NCBI GenBank assembly: GCA_963565915.1
Contig: OY751490.1
Span: 3,162,001 to 3,226,000 of the forward strand
Source of the DNA: Entoloma clypeatum
Lineage: Eukaryota; Basidiomycota; Agaricomycetes; Agaricales; Entolomataceae
Direction of reading: 5' to 3'
Length of the DNA stretch: 64,000 nucleotides
The translations under genes and the position numbers were made by a program. The notes below the pieces were generated by a model that was not told the origin of the DNA, did not search any database, and was given only the letters and a program-made list of their open reading frames with translations. Positions 42,701 to 55,398 of the stretch are shown here, piece after piece. Each line of letters begins with the position of its first letter. The first letter of the stretch is position 1.

Positions 42701-44006
42701 TTGGCTCTGTGGGCTGATAGCGACATGGAATTGGATGTTGTTGGGTTTCTGGAAAGTGACCTCCATGTATCTGATTCGATTCATCCTCTCACTCGATTCG
42801 ATGTGCTGATTGTGGGGTTTTAGAGGATTACCTTTGGACATCGTGATTTGTAAGTTTAGTTCCATGCGGGAATTCTTTTGCTCGTCCTGAAAGTTTAATT
42901 GAATCAAGGACTCGACTTGCTGTTGAGGAATTGGGATATGTGAGTGGCTTAATTTTGGCGTTGAGACTGGAATTGACGCGTTCTTGTGGTTGGTAGCATG
43001 TTGATATTGGTCCGGGACCAAATGCCCATACTTGGGGCGCAGCGCTACTCTCAAAGGTATGCACAACCTTTTCCTGCAAGATTTTCCTTTTCACTGATGT
43101 CTGTTTTACTTAGTTCCCTATCATCAATTCGACTCATCATCTTCTACCATCTCCTCGCGGCGAATTGGCGCCTGCGATCGAGGCGGTGCTCGATGTTTAT
43201 GGCACAGAGATCACGGTCGTAGTATCGCACAACGGCCAAGGTACGAATTTGAGGTCTTTCCATACCGACGGTCACTTATTACGGCTCTAGAGGAGGACCC
43301 ACTCGACCGTGAATTACAAAGCAAGGAGCTGGGACGCATTATGGCGGCGTCGTACCCTCGGCCTGTGATTTTCTTGGGGTATGTGGTGACGAAGCCGCAT
43401 GCTGAGAGACGTGAGTGGTCTTCAACCATTCAACGTTTTGATGATTGATTGGGACAACAGCTTCACCGTACAAATACCTGGTCGAAGATGGCCGTGTACA
43501 TGATATTGACGATGAGGACCAAGATCGATGGTGAAGCAACTGGAACGGTTCTGAACTTTCTCTCGCTGATTCATTGTTCTACAGGTGCGAATACATCCTG
43601 TACCGTGGCGTATACAGGACCGCCTATGCCCGTGTCTCGCGCGGGACTATCACGGATACAGAGCTCCAGATTGGGCAGTTTACGCTACCGCGACATGGCG
43701 CTGGTGTGACGAATGAGACGAGGGAAGCGAGGTATCTAAGGTCGTTTAAAGAGTCGCTGCCTGAACATCATGTTGGTTTTTTCTTCTTTCTTCTTTTTCT
43801 TGCCTGGGCATTGATGCTGACTTTGCTTGACGCAGTGGTTCCCTATGGCGTACTATGGGAACGAGAATTCCGGCGGTGTGAATGGTCATTTCTATCATGT
43901 ATTCGGGACGGTGTGTTTCCTCTCCTCTGTTGGACTTTGACGTGATTTCTAACTTGCCATGGCGCAGCCCTTGTATTACGACTTTCCGGAAGGCGCTGTA
44001 TTGTAG
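39767..44006 (+). CDS. CWH43: CWH43, GPI-anchor lipid remodelling protein
   Basis: Gene with many exons. The N-terminal Frag1/DRAM/Sfk1 domain starts at 39767 ([27 protein letters not shown], then [13 protein letters not shown] after a GTATGT intron). A long multipass region follows (about 41.1-42.8 kb; [40 protein letters not shown]). The C-terminal lumenal endonuclease/phosphatase-like domain runs from about 43.0 kb ([39 protein letters not shown]) to [10 protein letters not shown], stop 44004-44006. In yeast Cwh43 exchanges the diacylglycerol of GPI anchors for ceramide in the ER. The whole fungal order of domains is present. Exons were recognised by motif; not every junction was fixed, so the protein length is not given. 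Confidence 0.9.
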
Positions 44007-44085
44007 AATGCTGGATATGTTGTTTGTTGTATATATAGCTCAAATGTTGTATCTATGCAAAGGATGGATGTAGTTGTCGCACGTA

Positions 44086-47079
44086 TCATGGTGGATTTGA
44101 ACGAGGTCCTGAAGGTCCATGTGACTCATGTTCGCTGCTGCCACCGTCTTCATCGTCATCTTCATCAGTTGACTCTTCTGAATGCTTGTTTTCATCGTGC
44201 CTCTCTTTTCCTTCGCCATCTTCATCTTCCTCCGCATTTTCTTCGTCCTCTCCTCCACTCTCTTTATCATCATCGTCATCGTCATCACTTTCTTCTTCCT
44301 CTTCCTCCTCCTCCGTATCCTCATAAAATTTGTCCAGATCCATCCACGCCCCCTTCGAAGGTCCCCCATTCTTCGGCTGCGGCGACGAGCCCCCGCCAGG
44401 CGTCAGCACGATTGGCGTCGACGCTGCAGTTGCAGGGGCACCCTTTGCCAATTGTGCAGACGACAGCGCGACGGGCGCAGCAACCGTCCCAGCAGGAAAA
44501 AGCACCGGCGTGGGATCTTCGGTGTCGCGTAACGAAGACTCGACGCCATGCTCGAGCCAATCCGGGAGGTGTGTCGACGGGTGTGCGGCGATAGAGGGTG
44601 GGTTGTGGGTTATGCTGCTGAGGGTCCCAAGGACCACTTTCTCGTCGACTGAAGAGGGGGGAACTTTTAGACTTGTTATGTACGGTGTTAAGTGGAGTAC
44701 CTGGATGATAACCACCAAGCTCGAGCTCGCCCACTCCGGATTTTCCTTCGAACAGGACGAGCTTGACTTGTTCCCTTCTTAGCACTACGCCTGTTCTTGT
44801 CGGAGTGGTAGTAGGCTCATCTGTACCGGCGCCGTTTGTCCATGAATTTGGACTTGCACCAGCGAGTGGGAGGCCAGAGAGGAGAGAGGAGAGCATTCGG
44901 GCGCGGTCGCGCACGTCGTAGCTGAGGTCGTACCGGGCGAGGGAGAAGACGTATTGACTGAGGAGACCGAGGGTACGGTCGGACGGGCTGAGAACGACGA
45001 GTTTGGCGGCAAGGGTGATGGTTTGGAGCTTGACGAGCGGTGCCTGTGTGTGTGCGTGAAAGGGAATCTGGTCTATACCAACATAACGGAACAGGGATGA
45101 TTGAAAACGAACCTCCTGAGCGAAACTCTTGGCAGCCTTCCTCAACACATCTGGAGCCCACTCCGCTACTCCCTCCGGTTGGTTTGGACCCTTTAAAGGC
45201 TCATCGGACGCGGCATACTGCCCGACGAGCCAAAGGACACATGCGCGTGCATGTGCGTGCTTGATGTCGTCAATTTTGCACGCGAGGCGAGCGATGATGG
45301 CAAGGGGCGACTGGGATGCGCTTGAGTCAGAGTGGAGGGGTGTAGTGGTGGTGGTGGCAGGCTGATTCTGGATGAGGTGCTTCAGGACGAGGACCGCACT
45401 GCTTATGATCATATCTGTAATTTGTGTTGGTGGTGGGGAGCAGTGAGTGAGGAGGTGAGGACGCGTACCGTGGCCGGCTTTGATCATGGTTACGAGGGCG
45501 GTGAAGCATTGTTGTGTGGATTCTGGGATGAGACGGGCGCAACGGCCGATGCCGCAGATGGCGTCGGATACTATGGTGTCGTCGGGATCGTCCGCGTAGT
45601 CCTGGACATGAAGAAAATTAGGGAAAAATGGACTGGGGGAGATGACATACAATGAGTTCGCGGAGGATGGAGGGGTAAGTGTCGATGGTTATGATATTGA
45701 GGAGCAGCTTGATTTTGTCCTGTTTGACTTGGTGGAGGTCGTCCGTTCGGACGAGGAAGCGTATGTAGAAGGGTGTGAAAAGATTCTGACGGTAGTGTGT
45801 GAGGAGGGAGGGCTGAGGGTGAGGACATGAGGCTTACGGGAGCTGTACGGGATATGATGACGAGATAGGCGAGAACTACGCGTTCTACTTCTTTAGATGT
45901 GCTGAGAAGACGGAGGAGAGAATTGACTGTTTTTTGTAGATGAGAGGGGGGGGCTGCGTAGAAGTATACTTGTGTGGCACCCAAGACTACCTAGAAGTAT
46001 TCACAGTCAAATGGTATGCGTGTGGACGTTGACGTGAACGTACCGCCGAATTTCTGCTATGGAGTAAAGGCTCAACGGAGGTAAGCAAGAGTTTGAGATC
46101 GCTGTCCAACTCTTCATGACCTTCCTTTACGATAAGCCGGGGAAGCATCGTTCTTGCATAGCGGAGAAGAAGGTTCATGACTTCAATCTGGCCCCAGTCG
46201 TCTACATCAATGAGAACTCTGCATAAGCGACGGTAGTGTTGGTGGAGAAGATCGAGACGGGTAGGGCAGATGGCATTGAAAGCGACTGCTACCCCGCCGA
46301 CGGAGAGTGGGGAGCGGTCGCGGAGGAGGGTAGTGAGGATTTCAATGAGTGCTGGTTGATGAGAAGAGTCGAGCCTATGATGTATTATCAGCTTGCAAAC
46401 AGGAGTGAAGGGGGAAAAAGAATATCGTACTCGTAACACTTGGGAATTGCAAGGGCAGCATTCTTCCTGACATACGGGCTGATATCTGCGGCACACTTTT
46501 TGATGGCGAGGACGACGAGGCTGCCGATCATGGGGACCTTGATTCCGCTGAGAACGCGGAGGGCCATGGCGCGGATGAGGGGATTGCTGTCCGTGAGGTC
46601 CTTCTGGAACGTGTTGATGGACAGCAGGGCGAGATCTGGCTCTTGCTCTGCATAGCGCAGGAGGTAGATGTACACGAGCTTGCGGATCTCGAGGTTCTGG
46701 GAGGCGACGTTCTTGACGACTTGCGCAAAATATTCCGAGACGTTGCGACCTTTGGATATGAGCTGTACGCAGTTGATTGATCTGGTCGAGAAAAATGGGA
46801 GAAGCCTCGTACCGCGACGAGCCTTTTCATAGCATCGAGCTTTTCGCGGTCGCTGTTGGAGTCGAGCTGCCGTCGGATGTCTCTCGACTTATCATCGGCG
46901 TCGAGGTAGGTGCTCCGCTGAATTGTCAGGTCCCTTGTACGCTCTGAGAACGACTCTTGCAGTCGCATGCCCAGCCGCGAAGCATTCTCGGTGATCGTGT
47001 TGAGATATTGGCCAGAGACGGACATCGAGAGTAGCGACGAACATATGGAAGGCACGTTAGCCCCACGCGGGTGAACCAC
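44086..47079 (-). CDS. APL6: AP-3 complex beta subunit
   Basis: Exons were followed from about 47079 ([24 protein letters not shown]; the start could also be the Met at 47025) through [64 protein letters not shown], a [17 protein letters not shown] block, and the adaptin repeats to about 44.7 kb. A C-terminal Ser/Glu/Asp-rich hinge-like tail (44086-44340) ends the gene. These are the strongly conserved adaptin N-terminal signatures. AP-3 sorts cargo from the Golgi or endosome to the vacuole. The tail includes long acidic runs typical of the AP-3 beta hinge; no separate ear domain was recognised. This appears to be the only intact copy; fragments lie at 24.7-25.2 kb and 50.46 kb. Confidence 0.9.
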
Positions 47080-47475
47080 AAGACCGTGACGGCCTCCTGT
47101 ATTCGCAAAGTGGATCCATTGTAGTAAAATAAGTATCGAGATATCATGAAAGATGCCTATATATCCTGAACTCCTTCTGCTTCAAGGGTGGCGATGATTG
47201 CGCTCTCGAACTTCAGAACGTTGTGCAACTTAGGATACTTATCAGGGAAAGCCTTATGTGAGGGCTCTGTTAGTGGACAAGGCCTGGTAATCCAAGGTGG
47301 TGGAATGGGAAATGAGCATTACAGACTTCAAGCTTCCTATGGCCTGCATATGGAAAACATACGGGCTAGGTCGGGCAAGCTGGTCGTCGAATGGCAGAGG
47401 CATGAAGACTCCACTGGCAGTCCTTAAACCAACCTCGCCCCATCGAACATATGTTAGATGATATTTATACTGCTC
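47080..47475. other. Spacer between AP-3 beta start and the NACHT relic
   Basis: About 400 bp, the likely AP-3 beta promoter. Only short frames. Confidence 0.45.
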
Positions 47476-49890
47476 TCAGGTTACTACGAAAATCATACCG
47501 AGCAACCTCCGTTTCATGTTTTTGACGACTCCTGTCCTGGTTCGACCTCTACCAATAGGTGCCTCGGCTTTTAATTCAGCTTCATAGCCAATATCAGATG
47601 CAGTCTTCCCAACTCCTGCCTTCTCTTCCGATTCAGGTTCAGGACTGAGATTCAAGCTATCCGACGAATTGGACACGCTCTGGAGTTCGAGGGATGACCA
47701 TGATGAGGCAGTAGCATTGCCAGTACTGGGATAGAGCTTGTCCCTTCCGTGTGGTTCACTCTGAGTTCGCCTTGGGGCATACGATTCCCAGCGCAATAGA
47801 ACATCTTCCGGCGTGTTTTGGACATTCTATACACATTGTTGGATAAAAAAACGAAATAAGGCAGTCCAGTTGGTCTGGAAATGCATCACTCACCTGCAGC
47901 CACTGTACTACAAGGGATTGATCTCTCTTTGAAGCGATTTCGAGGTCGAGATCTCGAAGCCGAGATATCAATTCTGCATCATCATATGAAGAGCGCGCCA
48001 GACTCCAACTCCAACTTTGAAGGATTAGTTTCTGACACGATTGTGTCTCCCTGCATAAGAAATGCTTTAGCATTTGATGCGTATGGAAGAAACCTGCCTC
48101 ACCTAGTAGTCCCTGGACAGCCTGAATTGATCCAGAGTAGCCAGCGGTTCGTGATATGAGCATACAACTTGCTTTCGTCTAGTAAATACAACTCAGGACT
48201 CCGGTTCGAGTCGTTCCAAAACCTCCTTAGATGTTCGCCTGCTTCATGAAGTTCGTATCCGAAGTACATGCCACCCCACCCCACCAGAAAGGCCAGGGGG
48301 CTGGGGTCGACGCAAAGGTCTGTTGGTAATCCAGTTATTGTCAGAAGTTCCTCCATGATCTAGCTGCATGATAGCAAAGGAAGTGCCGTTTGCACAGTAA
48401 CATCACACACGTCTGCACGAAGCCTTCGGGACTCCTCTAGCCTTAGCCTGGGGGGTTCAAGTGTGATGTCGAAAAGCTCATAGGGTAGCATGAGAACTGT
48501 CTGGAATACCGGAGGAATTTCAAGCGATTGGAGGCCTCTATTCAAAAGTTTCTAGACGGTTCAATCAAGTCCTCGAGAAACAAGGTGGTTAGCAATGACT
48601 ATCAGGATGCTCTATCACTGGAAAATACCTCCATCTCGGAACCGCATACTCGCACACAAGCTTTTCAGAAGTAACACTTGAGAGTGATAAGCCCGAGTGT
48701 CTGACGCCGACATCCAGGGATTCCAAGCCTCAAGACTTTTACAAACATGTTCATAGAGAGTTTTCACACGTGCAATGGGAACGGCAAGGTGTTCTAACAA
48801 GACCGGGATGACAAGACACACCCTTGGAATGGTGATCGAATTATCAGGTTGGTACCAGAAAGACTGATGTTCTAGATCTCCGGCATACATCCTATTATGA
48901 GCCTTGTAAGCGAAACTGTTCATGTTTTTTTTTTGGAAAATACCATACTCAGGCGAGGATTTGAACCGATCGTTCCAATTCCTTAACAAATCCGTCGCAC
49001 CACAGACCATGGCCACATGTATGTCCTCTTGATGGACATAAGACTGATTGGCACGGCTTCTATCGAACAGGAAGTCTGGAAATGAAGCATGAACTGGTGA
49101 AATTCTTGTCTGCCCTTCATAACTCTGGAAGTTTCTTTAACACGGAGTGCAATCCGCGCAAGGTTACCATGACCTCTCCTGGATCCAAGTCGAGAATCAG
49201 CAACGGACTCGACATTTCTCCAGACTGTGGATGGGTCCTAACATATACATTCTTCCAGCGAAAACGAGGTACCAGAATCAAGAGGCCTCCTAGGACAAGA
49301 ACGAGACGTTTGATACTGCGACATGTGGATAGGATTTGGAGGTACAACTTGTCGAGCTCTGCAAAGGCTTCAGAGTCCGCTGGCGACGTATTCAAGACCT
49401 GCTCGAGCCGACGGATGCAAGAGTCATATTCATCATCGACATATTTCAGCACGGTGGACGCATAGATGAAGTATTCATCCTCCACTGCCCTGCGGATTCG
49501 ATCCCTCTTGTTTGGTATGAATGAAGCAAGTTGAAGGGCGATCGTCGTGAAGGAGGATCGAGCATTATTGCGCGAAGGGGAAGATCTCGAGAAAAAGAGC
49601 TGGCGGCCGGTTGACCTTTTCCCACCTGCGTCTTGGAAGCGGTCTGCGCGATTGCTGACTTTCCGGCGCCGGCGGGGCCATGGATCCAGCATATGTTGGT
49701 CTTTGCGCGGTCAATCCAGTTGGTGAGCTCTTCCAGGATCTGCTTCCGTGTTCCGGGATGACATTTGGGAGGAGGGGAACGTTGATTGTTGTGTCAAGTT
49801 TCCTTAGACATCGATGAACGAGCTGTTTCAACATTTGAGGCAATTGACTTGAAGAAGTCGACATGAGTGTGGGAGGTGGCATGACATGTT
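47476..49890 (-). pseudogene. NACHT gene relic, internally deleted (copy 2)
   Basis: Similar to the NACHT gene at 21.4-24.7 kb over its whole length, but broken. The deletion at the 5' side removes the first intron and flanks. The P-loop region (HGPAGAGKSA) is intact in one frame, then VEDE joins directly to YASTVLKYVDDEYDS. About 150 residues that hold Walker B (DGLDECG) and the sensor region are therefore gone. Stops and shifts follow near 49.1 and 48.55 kb, with TITIPRVCLVIP-like blocks, ECLRRFW-type and HITNRWLLWINSGCPG motifs still readable. The C-terminal tail after WESYAP stays open for about 100 codons to 47476. The order NACHT then AP-3 beta on one strand repeats that at 21-25 kb. 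Confidence 0.85.
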
Positions 49891-49925
49891 TACACGTGGC
49901 GAGCAATACTCGATAACGGTGTCAT

Positions 49926-50462
49926 TCAACAGTTCAAGTGCCACGAATTGACACTAAAATTGCCTGTCCCGGCAGTGTAGTTTACTCCGTTTAGTATGAC
50001 TCGGGTTTGAGTGGTTTGAAAACCTCCTGAGACATTCGCCTGCTTCATAACGTTCGTATCTGCATCCGACGCTATCAGGAAGGGCTGGGACCAACACGGA
50101 GATTTTCTGGTAATGATGATTTGGCAGCCTGTTAGCGAAGGAGATGTTTTCCCAGCAACATATGTTTGCATGCATGACGCCTTCGGGACCGTTGAAGTTT
50201 GGTGTCGAAAAGCCGAAACGGCAGCACGAGAACTGCCTGGAATAGGGTAAATTCCAAGGCATTGGAGGCCTCTGTTCAGAACCTTTCTAAGCGGTTCGCC
50301 CAGGACCTCGAGAAAAGATCAATAACCATCAAAGTGCTCTACCACTGACAAATACTTCCGAGCCGTAGTCTCTCGATTGCGAGGCCGTCAAATATCGCAT
50401 GCTCGCGCATAAGCTTTTCAGAAGTAACACTTGAGAGTGATAAGCCCAAGTGTCTGACACCA
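49926..50462 (-). pseudogene. NACHT fragment, C-terminal part only (copy 3)
   Basis: Contains DTWAYHSQVLLLKSLCASMRY (near 50430), a LPYSRQF piece and EAGECLRRFSNHSNPS (near 50000), which match the C-terminal third of the other two NACHT copies, with several breaks. It stops abruptly at about 50462, where AP-3 beta sequence begins. Confidence 0.75.
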
Positions 50463-50520
50463 CGAAGCATTCTCGGTGATTGGCAAGAGGCGGACATTGG
50501 GAGTAGCGACAAACATCTTC
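50463..50520 (-). pseudogene. Short fragment of the 5' end of AP-3 beta
   Basis: GAAGCATTCTCGGTGAT followed by CGGACAT.G.GAGTAGCGAC.AACAT matches 46978-47045, the first codons of AP-3 beta, in the same orientation, with an internal deletion. Confidence 0.7.
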
Positions 50521-50599
50521 AAAAGTACGCGTCGCGTCGAAAGACATTAACAATCTTGATACCGCGTCGTCAGCCACAGCGGCCATAAACCTGCACAAA

Positions 50600-51764
50600 A
50601 TGGCTGACTCTCCCAACGGAAGCTCTCTCATCATCGACAATGCACCCTCTGTGCTATTGCCCACTCGTACCAACATCTGTGCGTTTCACGGCACGGGCGC
50701 TGAAGACCTGCCAGCTTCTTCGTGGGGCATGTACCAGCCGCGTAATTTGTCTGGGGCCAGCGGCGGGGGGTTCATGGTTGCGGATCGGTCGGCGGCACGG
50801 GCTGTGTTTGGGGGTGGGGACTTGGCAACGGGGCCTGTAAATAGGGGTGGCCGGGCCACGGGAGCTGTGCTTGGGGATGAGGAGGCGCTCAAGGCACTGC
50901 CTCTCTTGCAGCGAATGAGGTTACTGGAGCGAGCATCGAGGAGCAGAGGCGGAAGAGAAAAAACGGGCTGCGCGTGCGCGTGCCGAGGTGAACACGGAGG
51001 AGGGTGTACTAGGCGCCAGTAGACTGCAGCAGCAGCGGAGACGCAGTGAAGATCCCAGCGTGAAGGCTCTTCCTCCTCTTCCTAAGCTTCCATTCGTTCG
51101 CCCTCCCATTGCATCTGTTGGTGTTGGACCTCAGAAGAGAGAACATAACACAGAGGCGGCTTTACCTCCCGCCGTCTCGCCTCCTCCCCTACGACCACCA
51201 TCCAAGGTCGTCCCTTCCCCTCCCACTCCAACAGTCACAGCAGCAGCTCTCCCGCGGAAGGGTAAAGGCCGCGAACATCCTGGGATCAACTCAGCATCTC
51301 CTCAGTTACCTCCCCTGGTACGAGCATCGTCCAAAGTCGGGCAGCCCTCTCCGACGAAGACGACGCCGCCAACAGCCTCCTCGAGGAGGGCCACAGCCCA
51401 ACAAGAGGGCAGGAAGAAGTGCCGGAGGGAGACTGTGCCGTCGCGCCCCGAGACCGTCGACACGGCTCAGCTGCCACCGCTATTGTTGCCATCGTCATCG
51501 TCATCAGGTTCTGTGCGGCTTGCTCCTCCTGCCCTGCCAAGCGCGTCAAGTACCGATGTCAAAAGTGCACCTTTGCCCACGGAGTCCTTGAGCAGGAGGC
51601 TTTTTTCCTCGGAATCGATGGAGACGGGCACGCAGGATTTTGAGAACAGGATCTTTGCGCAGCCGCTGGATGCGAGGGACAGGATGGACGCGACAATAGA
51701 CAGGATGAAGATAGTGAGGAGAGGAGATGGAGAGAGGCAACAGGAGAAGCAGATGCCAAAATGA
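50600..51764 (+). pseudogene. Paralog of the proline-rich membrane protein, internally deleted and frameshifted
   Basis: Starts MADSPNGSS...VLLPTRT like the gene at 28819, but then jumps to the C-terminal part (LPASSWGMYQP...GDEEALKALPLLQRMRLLERAS). All four membrane helices are therefore missing. An 8-bp deletion relative to the other copy near 50940 shifts the frame; the correct frame resumes as AEAEEKKRAARARAEVNTEE and runs to 51764 through Pro/Ser-rich low complexity. If expressed, the second frame would start only at ATG 50988. Confidence 0.75.
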
Positions 51765-53201
51765 ATGCGAGTGGGACGACAGTAAATCAGATTGAGAACG
51801 GGAAATGTTTCTGTCTTTTAAGGGGTTGTTGATTTCACATATGGGTTCTTGTAGCTCAGGGTTTCGACTTGCAGAGGGTAGTCCTCGATGATGGTGGTTC
51901 GACAAACAGCGATGTGATGGGGATCATCGGTGCACATAATCTTGTCAACTTGACCTCCTTCAAACTTGTCTTTGGTGGTGAATGTAATCTCGTCCACCTA
52001 CGCTGCCAGCGCCAAAGGCCCACATAACTTGTGAGGTAGGCTTGATGCAACGCCATATCATTTCCCAATCGCAGTCGTTCCTACGGTGATGTCTGGTTGA
52101 CCCTCATTGAGGTGAGCGCGAATTTTACCGGCATACTTTAAAGGCGTATCCGAGGAGCATAGTGCGGAGGGGATGATGGCGGCGTCGAAACACGTCGACG
52201 ACCTTCCTGAGCTTTTGAAGGCAGTCTTGGCGCGCAGACTCTTGGGCGGGGCAAACGAAATTCTGAACGAGGTCAATTTTGGCGTGACAGGAGAACGATA
52301 AGTATATACATACTTCATATGTCTGCACGGTGTGCAACTTGATTTTTTTTTTCGAGCAGCCCCAACAACGAGGTCGACCCTTTTCAGGCCGACATGAAGA
52401 AAGGCCATGGCGCCACAACGAAGGTGTTCGACATCTGCACGGTTTCCGTAAACGGTACGGCTTCGAAAGTCCAACACGGACGTCGCCCCAATCCGGTCCT
52501 TGAGAGAAACATATCAGGGAAATCGGAAATTTTGCGCTCACAGGCCGCAGAAAGCTCTAGAAAGCGTCATAAACCTACAAGGAGCGACATGGGATGAGTA
52601 CGATATCGTATGGGAACGGCTACGGCTCACGGAGCCGAAGATGTCTGCGTTGTGTTGATATGCCTCCTCGTGCCAGAATCGTTTTAGCAGTTTATCAAAG
52701 GTAGGAATGTCGGACATTGAGGCCGAGGTATAAGAGAGAGCAAATCGAAACGTCGTGCGATCAAGTCTAAAGTTGAGAGGATTCCGATCGACTTCTCAAA
52801 GTCGTCGTTCCTCGAGTCGAGGTGAAGACTCTCAATGACAACCACCACCACGACTCTCTCCCTAAGTTACTTCGGCAATCGACAACGTTGGTATTCATCT
52901 AACTATCAAATCCAATGTTTTACAACTTGGACGCTCGAGTTCAGGTCTTTACCCGAAACGCTATAGGGTACTTTTTCAACTCCACCAGGCCCTTCCATGT
53001 CAACAAGGTCCAGGATGATGTCAAGTCCGTGCTATAGTGACCACCGTCGAAAATCTTGGGGTTCAGAAATGTCGCCCAGAGTCCTCTGAATCTTCGCTTT
53101 GTATGGTCACAGGTATCCATCTGGATTCCATCGACCAGTCTGCCTGTTTCCTCGCGGCCCGCCGGAGACTGAGAACAAGATGAGAAGCCTAGGGAGAATG
53201 G
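51765..53201 (-). other. Region with unassigned coding-like stretches
   Basis: Minus-strand pieces look protein-like without forming a gene I can join: VDEITFTTKDKFEGGQVDKI and CTDDPHHIAVCRTTIIEDYP (about 51860-51990), IRAHLNEGQPDITVGTTAIG (about 52060-52120), and RTGLGRRPCWTFEAVPFTET (about 52450-52510). They may be exons of one decayed gene. The plus strand and the rest (52620-53200) show nothing. Confidence 0.35.
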
Positions 53202-54922
53202 TCATGCATGAAAGCCAGAAGGAGGATGGACACCCACAGCAGATGACTTTATGGCGATCATCCATCTAGGTATCCACAGAGGTTGGAAAAGCTGTGAGCC
53301 CAGGGGCCGAAAGACGTCTTATGAACTCGACTCACGCAAATGCCGCCCCAGTTGCCAGGGTTCCCCAAGTGGGCTTAAAAAAAGCAATAGACATGATCGT
53401 ATTGCCTTTGAGCTGTAAGAAAACCACATGGACAAAAGTAGGAAGAACTTACAAAGGGATCTAGATTCACTCTAGTCAGATACTTTCATTGTCAATGACG
53501 TAGCAGAGGGACTTACACAAGGTAGAAGATGGTTCCGTCGCGGACGAAGGCCATGATGATTGGCGAATATGATCGCATTTCCTTGAAAGTGTAGATTGGC
53601 TGGCGGCGAGCTCCGCCATTGTGGAACGTATTCATAAACTCAAGGATCGTCATCAAAAAGAAAATTGCTGAACAGAAGTGAAAGACGAGCTTAGAGAGGA
53701 AGGAAAAGGACGAACTATCAACAATGAGAATGGGAATCCTAAAATGAAGACCAGATTACGGACATCACTTGTGAAATCAGGGAGCCAACTTGCCATGATA
53801 CAACAATACTACGACGGGAAGTGTTTGCAAGGCATATGAACCAGGTAACAGACAGCTGCAGGACATAGGCGGATTGTAAGGCCCCGCGGAAATACACCAG
53901 TAACAAGATAATGGTCAACTGTTGGCGATCAATAGAGTTCATAGGCCCTCATAAGCCGGACTGACTATGAACTGTGCTATCTCATCCCAATAAGTAACCT
54001 GGGTCACTTACAGACAGTGCATTTCTTACCAAGTAATAGCAAACCAAGAAATGATGAAACTAAAAAATATTATAAGCGCTGTAAGAAATAAGATAGAAGA
54101 CGAACCACTTCTATTCCTCCGATAGAGAGCATGGATCCTGAGAGCCAATAGAACATCTACGGCGGTGAACACGATCATACGTCCTCCACTGCGGAGCATT
54201 GGTTGATCAGAACTGGCGCATGCGTCACACGAAGAGCTCCGGACGCACATTGCATAGTACAGAAAATAAGACTGGCACCTTGAGAGGTGCAAAACGGGTG
54301 TCGGCTGAATGGAGACATGCATATTACAAGGTTTCCACGTACATCTAGACAGAGCTCAGTCATGTGGGGAACTCTCAAGGGGTCCTTGTGACAAACCGAA
54401 CCCGCCAGTCCTGAGGAAGTTGTCTGAACTGTCCAAGAAATCAATCTACTTGCCATCGATCGAGAAGTGTACATGTAAAAATCCGCACCACATATATTTC
54501 CTCTGCCCAGTGTATTCAGTGATATAAAAATGGCTCGGAAATCCAGCACTCACATCAACAGCGTCACCCCGTAATATCTGCATATTAGGTACAAACACTT
54601 GGGGATTGACCATGGCGCGCTGCAATGGATAAGTGATATACTCGACAAAAGAGTCTAGACAATAATACACCTCCAGATATAAGCAACCTAGATGATAAAC
54701 AACGAAGTTGAACGTTGAGTCACCGTCAAAAGAAATTCAACTCACCTCGTCTGAAAATGTAAAGCAGACATCGTATGCGAGAAATGCAGCGGCAGACGCT
54801 TCGTTTCAGCCCGGTGAGGCTATGAAAACCAAAAATTACTGAGGCAGACGCTGACCTTGCGCATATTGAACTTTCTGCAGTTGTCCCAAAACCCCCAACA
54901 TCTGGGAGGCAGTGGAAGCCAT
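53202..54922 (-). CDS. DUF6533 seven-helix membrane protein (copy B)
   Basis: Start ATG 54922 (MASTASQMLGVLGQLQKVQYAQ). The first intron has a GTCAGC donor at the exact place where copy A has a GC donor. Then ASAAAFLAYDVCFTFSDE, further short exons with a LRIHALYRRN-type helix end (about 54130-54150), a RDGTIFY block near 53530, VNLDPF, GAAFA and a last exon beginning WMIAIKS, stop at 53204-53202. Organisation and sequence follow copy A closely. Family of unknown function, multipass membrane. An upstream in-frame ATG (55039) exists but the family normally starts at the later one. Confidence 0.72.
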
Positions 54923-55398
54923 TGCATCGAGGGAGAATGGTTCAGAGAATGGGAAATTGACAGTGACGTTCAGGGTCGTCGGCCATCGCCTTTCATACAA
55001 ATGAGTCGCTAGGGCCTGTCTCCTGCTTTCAGGATTCATTGGGCATGCTCCCTTCCCCTCTCACCCGGCGGCCTTGTAGACTCATTCTTTGGTCCCCGAG
55101 GGGCATCATGCGCTATCACGCGTGGATGGTCAAGCTGGTCATGGTTAGTCCCTGGTCCCTGGGAAGTCGATTGCGGGGAACGCTGGCTTGGCTCGGGGGC
55201 GCCAGATTCAGGCGATAGCGGGGGATCAGAATGGCATTCGGGGAACGCCGGGAGCGGGAGCAGTATTATATGATGTGAGCCGGAAGGTTTGTCGATGATT
55301 CGTGCATAAGTAAGTAATTTGCTTGGTTGTAATAGCAAAAGATGGTATACAGAGGCCATTACGGTAAAATGAGGGCCGTGTGATGTCATAAGAAACTG

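Noticed and set aside
44182..44532. Hydrophobic 116-codon plus-strand frame that could be read as a membrane protein
   Set aside because: It is the complement of the acidic AP-3 beta tail (GAN codons read backwards give Phe/Ile/Val).
55036..55389. 117-codon minus-strand frame
   Set aside because: Lies between two well-supported genes; Pro/Ser/Arg-rich, no family and no splice context.
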